DNA of 64,000 bases, taken from Topomyia yanbarensis (lineage: Eukaryota; Arthropoda; Insecta; Diptera; Culicidae). This document shows positions 55,274 to 64,000 of the stretch, one piece after another (within the stretch, counting starts at the first letter, position 1; each line of letters starts with the position of its first letter). Below the pieces are notes generated by a model. That model did not search any database and was not told the DNA's origin. It was given only the letters and a program-made list of their open reading frames with translations. A program made the position numbers and the translations under genes. The stretch is taken from contig NC_080671.1 in the NCBI RefSeq assembly GCF_030247195.1, forward strand, positions 74,434,212 to 74,498,211. The letters run 5' to 3'.

Positions 55274-57221
55274 AAAAAAAACTACAAGGGGCAGCCCTAT
55301 GGGGTTGCACGAACTGTAGACGTAGGACTATACTACTTAATGTAAAATATTGATTTTCTTAGTACTTAGTGTGTGGGAAAAACACCCGAACCGGTGAAGA
55401 AAAATCAAATTTTAGACAATATAATCACATCTGATGTATAGACCAAGCTTTCTAGTTGCTCTTAAACAGATCCTAAAAGTTCAAACACCCTTGGATAACC
55501 CTAAGTTTGTAGATGTGTTTCGATGCCACAGGATTGTAAAATGGTTAATATTACGTCATGAAAATTCAATTCTTTCGTGACATTTTTTTGCCTGCAAAAT
55601 GCCCTGTGTGTATGCAAAGCTCATGATTTGTTGGGATATTAGCATTGATCGGAAAAATGCTTTCCAACGCTGCGCATTGCATACATACAGGACATTTTGC
55701 AAGTCACCAAAAGCTATTCATTTTACCACCGCCACATGTTCAATTTACCCACTCGCTATAAACATGTCTCATTTTTGGACATGGTTAGAAACCAAGAATC
55801 ATGTTTGAAAAAATGTGTTTATGGCGAAGTATTTTTACCAGCTATGTACAAAACATGTCTAACAAGAAACATATAAGGTGATTGTAATATCTCATTCACT
55901 TATTAGTTAGAAAATAATGACTTTGCTTAACGTGTTCATTTTACCGCCAGTTCCACTACCTACCAACACATTCGCCCCAAACATTGAACCCAAGCGCGCA
56001 ATGCAAAATGAGTCAACGCTGATGATGATGGGTAGAGCGAAAGAGACAACTAGTACCACCACGACACTATTAGCGCATTTCACCAAAATTCAACGCGGCC
56101 ATTCCCGATTGAAAGGAACGGCCGCGCTTAGCCCATCTGTCATAATATCGTGATTTTGCATAGCGAAGGGCTGAATGATAACACATTTTGTTCCAAAAAA
56201 ACAGCCCTGCGTTATGCAACACTTTGTGCAGGTTGATTATACCAGTTGCAAGTGGGGCCACATTCATCAAGTTCCGTGAAATTCCTTTTAAATTACAGAA
56301 TTGATAAAATTGCTTAGATGAGCTAAACTAATTAATCAAATCCTGTTTTAAAAACTGTCCTCGCGTTTAAACCAAAATGGGAAGCTTATTACTACCACCA
56401 CATTACTTAATTTCAAGCGCAAATAGCAAATACATGTGCTAGTTAAACCAAAAATTTACTGGCAACATTACAGCGGCATTTAGGAAGCAGTTGGAGCGGT
56501 CGCCTGTTGGACGACACAATGTAGCGTCCCTCCACAGACAGTGCAACGGACTTCTAACTCAGCTACACTGGCTGTAAAAACACAGCGCAGTGATCTGCTT
56601 CGCCAGCCGTTCAACAGGGAACTGAGCGTGTCTGGCCAAGTCCGTTCTTTAAATAGTCGATGATGACGTCATTCATTGAAGCGTAGCGCACTAGGTACAC
56701 CAATCTGTCGTACAGGGCTTGGGAAGCGCTATCTTATGTGTGTTAATGCGCGATATTTTGACAAGGTTGTATATTATTTAATTTTTTAATGCTATGATAT
56801 CAAAAATCTTTGGGTTTATCTGTTGGAATCTATTCTTAGAAGTATTTCGGGGCGATTTGCGCAAAAAATTTGAAAATTTATCGTGATATGGCTGAATTAT
56901 ATGCGCTTAAAATTGGACCACTTTTCGTTACATACCATTTCTGTAGAATTTGCAGAGTGCACCCCCATATCGAAAACAAAGACGTAGTCCTACGTCAAAA
57001 ATGGTGTGCTGAATATTTTGTGCAAAATCAAAAATGAAGAACGATGTGTTGGTAGCAGGTAATCATACATTGAAGACTACAATGGGCTATACAAGTAGTT
57101 TTTATTCCGGAAGATGGATCTACTTATCGAATTACTTTCAACTTCAGACCAGTCTCTGCCTTCGCTGTCTGCGCATAATCGAGGAATACTGCAGTAAGAC
57201 TTGGAGCGTACCGGCCTAAAA
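55274..57221. other. Gene-free stretch with two small inverted repeats
   Basis: It holds a foldback at 55590-55708 and an 18 bp imperfect inverted repeat at 56156-56219 (TTGCATAGCGAAGGGCTG against CAGCCCTGCGTTATGCAA). A repeat-like block ends near 57000 with GACGTAGTCCTACGTC; a related word, GACGTAGGAC, stands at about 55319. No coding gene was seen. Confidence 0.45.
55590..55708. repeat. Small foldback repeat
   Basis: CTGCAAAATGCCCTGTGTGT (from 55594) is mirrored near 55676-55706 by ATACATACAGGACATTTTGC. Arms are about 30 bp with about four mismatches. Confidence 0.6.
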
Positions 57222-57441
57222 CTGATCATTAGAGTGGCTCGCGGTTGCATGGAAAAACTTTAAAACGATTTAGACTAGTGGGCACAGCACTTTTTGAGTT
57301 CCTTTTAGGGTCCAAATGCCTGTGCAAAATTTGGGAGCAGTTTGTTGCACCACGGGTTTGCACACAAAGTTTGTATGGGAAAATCAATTATATTGCATTT
57401 ACGTTAATAAAGATCGCTGTTTCACTCAATGTGATAAAGAC
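57222..57441 (+). repeat. Interspersed repeat, copy 2 (mate at 37197-37444)
   Basis: It starts CTGATCATTAGAGTGGCTCG and follows the same block order as the minus strand of copy 1: CATGGAAAAACTTTAAAACG, CACAGCACTTTTTGAGTTCC, and on to GATCGCTGTTTCACTCAAT. The family is unnamed. Confidence 0.75.
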
Positions 57442-58249
57442 CTTGATTTTGCGTTAGTGACACACCTCCAACTACATCATACAAAACGCTTTTAATCCAC
57501 CTAACAGTGTGATGAGACATTTCTTATAACTCTTATCACTCTCTTCGGATATTATATCGTTTGAGAACATTTAGAACTTGATGCTTCGCGATGTTTTTGA
57601 TAACACATACTACATGGGATAGTGGCAGCACTCAGAGAATCACTCAAATCAGCATAGGACAACATCAGTGCTAGAAATCTCAAACCAAATCAATGGGAAG
57701 GCGAAAAAATGACCCATAAAATAGACATACAAACGAATTATTGCTAATGCTCTGTTAATAAAATATCTAAATTCCTCAATCAATGCATTGTGGTGGATAA
57801 ACTGATTTTTCTAAAGGGGTTATGTATATTGTACTGAGCCAAAAAAAAATCGATTTTTTTTAATCGCTTTAAAGTTTATACTTTACTCAAATTTCCAACG
57901 CGACTGAGAATTAAGAAATCAACGCTTTTTCTTGAAAAAACCCATCATTCAAAGAAAATCAACAGAGCATATTTTTAGACTTAGTTTTATTTCCTATTTA
58001 AGAACTATTGTGTTTTTTACATCCTAGATTGCATGATTCAGTGATCGAAACCCAAAACTTCATGAAGTATTTGAAATTATTATGTGTGTTTGCTATTCAA
58101 ATTGACAAAATGATTGTATATAATAGTATATAGTCCCTTTGGCGATTGTTTACTTTTTCGGTCCCACCTATCAGCATTGAAGTATCGCCCTTACGTTTTT
58201 TTACAATACCAATTTTACAATTGGTGGGGGTTTGGTGAAAATCGATCTT
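57442..58249. other. Gene-free AT-rich stretch
   Basis: No recognised exon, RNA gene or element boundary. Confidence 0.4.
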
Positions 58250-58800
58250 AATGTCTAAACGGCATAATTCCGAAACCGTAATTTTTGAAGTTTTAAAATT
58301 ATGCAGAATTAATTTTTCAGAAAATAGTAACAGAGCAAAAAAGTACCAAAGTCCAAAAAAATCAATTTTTGTCAAACGTAATTTTTTCGAGTTTACATCA
58401 AATCTCAATGTTTCATGCATTATAATGTCATTTCTCATCAAAAATACAAATTTGATTTTGAAAATTTTTCATTTCAGTTTATATTGGAATTTGCTGTGTG
58501 ATTGCACTCTTCAACTCGTAACTCCGGAACCGGAAGTCCAATCAATAAAAAATCAATTACAGCCGTTGGGAAGATTGTACCTTTCATTTGAGACTAACTT
58601 TGTGCAAATCGATCCAGCCATCTCTGATTAACAGAGGTCATATTTTTCCACATACACACATACTCACACATACATACAGACATGCATACACACAGACATT
58701 TTCCGATCTCGACGAACTGAGTCGATTAGCATATGACACTCGGCCCTCCCGGTCGGGATTAGATCGACGAATTCTAGAGTGAATGAGAAAGGCAAAAACA
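58250..58800 (-). repeat. TG-microsatellite interspersed repeat, copy 3
   Basis: On the minus strand from 58800 it reads TTTTTGCCTTTCTCATTCAC, GGGAGGGCCGAGTGTCATAT, GACTCAGTTCGTCGAGATCG, a TG-rich run (58655-58695), CAGAGATGGCTGGATCGATT and CTTCCGGTTCCGGAGTTACG, in the same order as 17575-18067. The ORFs overlapping it are artefacts. Confidence 0.85.
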
Positions 58801-60139
58801 TTTTTAGCAAATGTTGAAATTTATGCATTTTTTGGTGAGCAGTTCTATGTTTCATAGACATTAAATCAATTTTAACTTCGCTTCCTATTAAATAAAGACT
58901 CTTATTACAGTACATCTCTACAAAAACGAGATCAATTTGAAAATAAATCTGAGGATTATGATTGATTACAGAACTCTGGAATTTTCTATTGGAATGTTTT
59001 CAGGCAGGAATTTGATATTGATGCTATTAGACAACTGTGAAATCAAGACCAAGAGATCAGTTACATATCAGGACCCCATTCAGACAATTTATTAAAAGTC
59101 CTCATGATGTTTACAACAACAGGTTATCAATCTACGGATCAGATAATTGTTATTGTAATATTGAATTAAATCAGTCTGCATCAATAAATTTTCAACTTCA
59201 ATCCAATATTTTTTTTTGGGTGTGGGGGGGGGGGTTGTATGGTGTTAAACCTTCTCTTGGCTACGCCGTTGCTTGGAGTTATTTATTTCGCTTTTCATTT
59301 TCCGATATGTTTCAGATCGATCCGATGGTTATAAGTTGGAAAAATTGCAGTCAGAAGGTTCGCACAAATGAACATTTTTGTACTGATAAGTTATCAAGTT
59401 CCTTCCAGACAACTTGGAAGTGTTCGGTGATTATTTCTAGCGGTTGTAGATAGTAAAATGAAATACAAAATTCGTTTTATCGAAATAATGTTTAGCTTAT
59501 TTCAATGGATTATTATTATATTGAACAATAAATAGGCGACAAAGAGTAATCAACAAACAACAAGCCATAACTTTTAAAGTATTCAAAATAGATATTTGAA
59601 GTCTTCAGTAAAGTTATTCGCAAAAGTAAGAGCTACAAATTTGCTGAAGACATCATTTCGATATAATCACTTCCAAAAAAATTTGTGAAAATATCTCACT
59701 CATAGGGGGATTAATCAGCAAAAGCACAATACCAAAAGAAAGGGCATATTGCCTCCATTAAATTCTCCGAAGATACTATTGACCTAAAATAAGCCGTTTT
59801 GGCGTTAATAATAGATTACATGTTTTTGGTCATATTTCTGGCTATGGGAAATGATAAAAATCTTTCGTCCGCATTTAATGTTAAATATCTCTTTTGATAA
59901 TAGTCCGATTTCAACAATCTATAGCTTGTTCGAAAGGTATTCGTTAAAGCTGTCTAAAAACATATGAGTTGTTAATCTATATTGTCAATTTCGGCAGATA
60001 ATTAAAAAAAACTGCAAAAAACGCCATTTTTGCGCATTCAAACATTAATATCTTGGAAACTAAACATCAGAATCAAAAACAAATTAATAGCGTTCATACT
60101 GTTTTTTAGTTCTTTCATTTAAAATTGGTTTGGATAAGA
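58801..60139. other. Gene-free stretch
   Basis: AT-rich. A G-run lies at about 59224-59234, preceding GTTAAACCTTCTCTTGGCTACGCCG-like sequence, the kind of end seen in the element at 38321-40238. It may be a decayed end of a related element. Confidence 0.4.
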
Positions 60140-60345
60140 TCGGTTCAGCCATTGCTGAGAAACACGAATGAGAATTTGTCCGTTACATACACACACACAC
60201 ACAGACACACACACACACACACACACAGACATTGTCCCAAATCGTCGAGCTGAGTCGATTGGTATATAAGACTCGGCCCTCCGGGCCTTGGAAAAAATCT
60301 TGAAAGTTTGAGCGAATTCTATACATTTCTTTTATAAGAAATGTA
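60140..60345 (-). repeat. TG-microsatellite interspersed repeat, divergent partial copy 4
   Basis: It contains, on the minus strand, GGCCCGGAGGGCCGAGTC, ATCGACTCAGCTCGACGA, a (TG)n run (60187-60232) and a CAATGGCTGAACCGATC block. The outer end differs from the other copies: TTACATTTCTTATAAAAG replaces the GCCTTTCTCAT head. It is a subfamily or a relative. Confidence 0.75.
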
Positions 60346-60351
60346 AAAAAT

Positions 60352-60591
60352 GTGCTAATGATAACGTTCAACATGCTATCGGATGCCGAATTCTTCTGTA
60401 TGGTAAACGAATTGGAACACGACGTCGAATACGACAACAGTAAAACCACGATCACCGTTCATATTAACAAGAACATTACCGAAATTCGCCTACCAAATTT
60501 CGCGCCAAGCCCCAGTTCCGAGTACATTAAAACCCAAAAAGTTGATTTTTTTCCAGTTTTTAAGGTTTATATTGAAAATACACTTATGTAA
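60352..60591 (+). other. Unclassified short ORF with coding-like codon pattern
   Basis: This is a 79-codon frame directly beyond the repeat 60140-60345. From MLSDAEFFCMVNELEHDVEY to about residue 60 the third positions are rich in C and G, unlike the AT-rich surroundings, which suggests former or present coding sequence. The last 20 residues look like non-coding read-through. No family is recognised. It could be a relic exon or a fragment of a mobile-element or captured gene. No splice context is convincing. Confidence 0.3.
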
Positions 60592-60599
60592 ATTGGAAA

Positions 60600-63500
60600 T
60601 CGCGAAGAGCTGTATTGTTCCCACCAGTTAGGTATTACAGTATCAAGCTGCTTCACTGAATAACCCATAGATTTGTTTGAGCTATTGATCAATGGGTTTA
60701 TATTTATTTTGTAACTGTATATATAAAAACCCATTGGCTCGGTTACACTTATGCCTTTAGCTCTGTAAAAAAGTGCAGTTTAATGTCCAGTTGTTAACTC
60801 AGCCGTCCGCTAGTTTTGACTGTTCATTTTTGTTTTCATTAGCTCTCTGGACAGTAAAAAATCCCATCTTTCTAACAGGGACTAACATTACTACAATTTT
60901 TGATTTCTGCTCAGTGCAAAAACGATCATCACAAACACAACCTCCCCACACATTTCTTTGCCAACCTTTTTATTCGAATTAAACTGTTATCGAAACTATT
61001 GAATTCAATTATGGATCCGTTTAGCTTCACAGCCAACAGTGAACCCTGATCCGTCTGTTCCATCGCGGAATCGATCGCCGATCCGGGCACCCTGTTCCCG
61101 CCTTGCTGCTGCTGTTGCTTCTTCTTTCGCTTCTACTTCTTCTCCACCACGTTACCACGACGAGCAATTAAGTCCGAAAGCCGATCGCGCATGATCCGTC
61201 GGCATTCGTTACACCAGGCGATAAATCAATCGCCCTTATCTTTCCCAAACATGTTTTATGTTTTAAGACCAATCGATGCCTTCTTGGTTTCGACCAAACG
61301 TGTCTCCTCTACTTTTGTTTCGACTCGCCCTTCCAGTACACATTTACATCAAAATTCAGACTAAAATTAAGCATTGACGCTCGGTGTGAGAGCATGCTTT
61401 GTTCGGTCCCTGGGACCAGAACCGGAGCCGTCAACCGTCGAAATCCCGGAGCAGTGGGAATTAATCTCGTTTTAACTGACAAAATTTAATTTATTGGTTT
61501 TTTCTCCTTTCTCCGCTGGTTTTCTATTTTTTGAAAAATATCGTTTCTATCGCGTCGAAAAAATTGAATTCTTCAGTATCACTCCTCTGCTGCAACATGC
61601 TGGACAAAAAGGGACAACAGCCAGAACAGGAAATCATCAGCAGATGACAGAGCGCGGGTAGAAAAAAAAAAAGAATCTTCAAATTTCTCATAAATTGTAA
61701 TTTATGTCTTTTCCATTTCGGTGAATTGGTCCCATTTTCGTCGTTGTGGCTCGGATGCTGTCTCTCCGGTCCAGTCCCACACACTTGACGATTGACGAGG
61801 TCGACTGGACTGAATGGATAATAAAAAGGCAGCCAACCGGCCGATTACCATCATCGTCAGCGAGCGAAAAAGAGAGAGCGAGAGGCGTGGCCAGCAGTCA
61901 GGCAGCAGGGTCCATCAGTGCCAGAGCCAGGCAGGCTCAAGAAACTGTCCTTTTTTTCTGCTTGATTTACATGTCGAGAGTGGTTCTCGGTCCGAAATTA
62001 AGAGAATCCCCGTGCAAGGGGAGGGATGGATGGAAAAATAAATCTATGATTAATGACGGACCACTCACATGTCATCTGGTGTTGTGCTGACACGAAACCT
62101 GTTCTGCTCTGCTGGCCTCTAAGATGAAGAAGCACGGAATTGAGCAGAGGGAAGGGTCTCTTTCCTTGTCCGTGCAGTTCCCGCGCCGTCGACACCACAG
62201 CGCAGGCAGGTTAGCTTTTCGACGATGTAGGCAGAGATCGTTTCAGAAATGGTCGATGGACGACGGAATGGCAGACGGTGGGATTGAGAGCATCCAGCTC
62301 GGAGTCCCCACTGTTTACGCACATCATTATATGGGAGAATTGTAGATAAATTTTAAAATTTATTTCCGAAGCATCATAAATTTGATTTATTCGATAATAA
62401 TTCTCCTATCTCGTACTGGGTTGTCGGATTTCAGACCCGTCGAACGTCATTTTGGGCCGACTGAATAAACACAACAAGTGCGTTTTTGGGGGGTGGGAGT
62501 ATGCTGGGTTGGAAGAGGAATGATGTACATCTACAGCAGTAGCTTTTTTTTCTAGATCCGGAGTTTCAAAATCAACTCTGACACGCATCATCATCATCAT
62601 CGTCGTCATCATGATTTATGGCCGTATTGGTCGCCATCGCTATCGCAGTCGTAGTCGTCGTCGTCGTCATTATTATTATCCGACATAGCGGGAAGCGATC
62701 CGAGCCGTATGTGGCAATGATGATCTATGCTTTATGGCTGCACCCCCACCCACTCGGAAAGTGCTTCAACGCATGCAGACAAACACACACACACACGCGC
62801 GCACATATCATATCACTCCGCCTGGTCCAAATCCGAGAGCCAGTTCGTCTCGCCACGGTTGCTCGGTCGCGTTATTTCGCTATGATAATAATAATAAACT
62901 CGTAATAAAACAATAACTGTAAATCAAGTCGAATTGACAATGACAGAATTATCCAATAACATCTAACTATATACATAACTATAAATCAATTTTCATTCAG
63001 TCATTTTAACATTTTGTAGATTATGCTCAGGGTGGGTGGTGATGTTGTGGGATGGTCGGTGCGATCGGGTAGAATCCTGGGTGCTGGATCGTTGGCTTAT
63101 AAATTACGCTTCCAGTACCTCTCGTCGTCGTCGTCGGTGGATTGATTGGAGGCTCTGCGTTAATCGAACCTGATGGTAGAGCCATTTCTTTGCATGAGCA
63201 GTTCTGGGCGAGAGTGGCTCAACTGGAAAACGTTCAGAAGTGAGTTGATGTGGTTTTAATAAAAAATAACAATTTAGTATATTTTTTCTTTTGATTTTTT
63301 GCTGAGCTTGAGTTTTGCTTTAAACACATTTTCTCATATTGAAGCCATTCCGCAGAGGCACGTAAATTGATACTGTACGACTATTTCTGATTTAGTTAAA
63401 TCTTTGAGTACTAATGACATATATGCACCCCAAACCAACCCGGTAAGAATCAGTCAGCTCTACTTTCGTCAAAATCAAAGTGGGAAAAGTGTCGATCCAA

Positions 63501-64000
63501 TGTGCATTATTATAAGAACAAATGGACCGTTTCCCTTGACAAAAACTATTCCTCTTAGTATTAATAAACAAAATAATTTCCAACTGTAATCCCGTAGTTT
63601 TAATAAACCTAAAAAACTGAACCGAAAAAAATCATTTCTCCGTGAGTGAAGTTGACGAAAAAGCGTTGCTCCGTCCCGCGACCGTGGTATCATACTGAAT
63701 GTTGTGCTGTTAGACCGGGTAAATGGTGCCTTTATCCAGTTCCATCACCTACGCAATTCACTACTGATATCTTTTAACATGTTTGCCCAAGCAGACAGTT
63801 TCGATTTGCAATGGTGTGTTATAGATAAACGATACGGTGAAGAGGAATCCGTTACACCTAACACTTGGGAAAACTTCTACTCGGGCATTTATAACGGTGC
63901 CCTTGTGGTGAGGATGTGAGCCGAACAACGTATTCCTTCCTAGCTGACTGCACAATTCAAATCGTATGGACTGCTAATACTACGTTCACACTACGAGTTA
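60600..64000. other. Gene-free, low-repeat stretch with trinucleotide runs
   Basis: No coding gene was recognised. About 61050-61460 and 61740-62330 are GC-richer and lack transposon signs. They contain CTG/CTT runs (61103-61140) and might hold a non-coding or first exon or regulatory DNA of the minus-strand tsh/tio gene; this is not shown. Trinucleotide runs of TCA, GTC and ATT occur at 62583-62690 and 63118-63135, and a CA run at 62782-62800. The short ORF at 63704-63919 is not recognised. Confidence 0.4.
62583..62690. repeat. Trinucleotide repeats (TCA)n, (GTC)n, (ATT)n
   Basis: Short adjacent runs: CATCATCATCATCATC at about 62585-62605, GTCGTCGTCGTCGTC at about 62653-62670 and ATTATTATTAT at about 62670-62680. 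Confidence 0.8.

Noticed and set aside
61040..61110. Minus-strand start MEQTDQGSLL as a possible first coding exon of tsh/tio
   Set aside because: The frame shows no similarity to known Tsh/Tio N-termini and I saw no convincing donor site, so it is not called.

Overview
The window is nuclear DNA from an insect. The best fit is a culicine mosquito of the Aedes type. It is AT-rich and gene-poor, and it is crowded with nested, decayed transposable elements. These include LOA-, I-, CR1- and RTE-like non-LTR retrotransposons, tRNA-derived SINEs (one Feilai-like), several hAT-type MITEs and long-inverted-repeat elements. The species assignment is inference from element content and the tsh-type gene; no database search was possible.

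Only one conserved host gene is clear. It is a tiptop/teashirt-family zinc-finger transcription factor on the minus strand (44512-47863), present as one 3.3 kb 3'-terminal coding exon. A strong splice acceptor sits just upstream of its first ATG, so the true N-terminus probably lies in an exon that I could not find, either far upstream in the 48-64 kb flank or beyond the window. The 40.2-44.5 kb block is its likely 3'UTR and downstream DNA. The 48-64 kb block is its likely intron or upstream DNA.

Layout. 0-1.7 kb: broken LOA-like ORF2. 1.7-7 kb: simple repeats, a 550 bp foldback palindrome and quiet DNA. 7.1-7.35 kb: a promoter-like block with no gene behind it. 7.6-9.4 kb: a strongly A-biased tract. 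10-11.7 kb: a long-TIR element. 12-15.3 kb: three tRNA-derived SINEs. 16.6-22.9 kb: an ORF1 remnant, a TG-microsatellite repeat family with a nested hAT MITE, and a 2.35 kb large-TIR element inside a tandem array. 23-27 kb: mostly unannotated DNA with one hAT-type MITE. 27.1-31.5 kb: an I-like LINE inserted in a TA-flanked TIR element. 32.4-36.0 kb: a CR1-like LINE with long ORFs but internal damage. 36.1-40.2 kb: a LOA RNase H fragment and further MITEs. 44.5-47.9 kb: the tsh/tio exon. 49-60 kb: more MITEs, an RTE-like reverse-transcriptase fragment and repeat copies. 60.3-64 kb: no recognisable gene.

The genes do not form an operon or pathway. The window shows a developmental regulator embedded in a repeat-filled domain, and the retroelement ORFs are mostly dead. 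No clearly new biological system was found. The most unusual items are the tRNA-like segment enclosed by long inverted repeats, the CR1-like ORF2 that has lost part of its reverse transcriptase yet stays open, the orphan core promoter, and the large-TIR element built of degenerate repeats.
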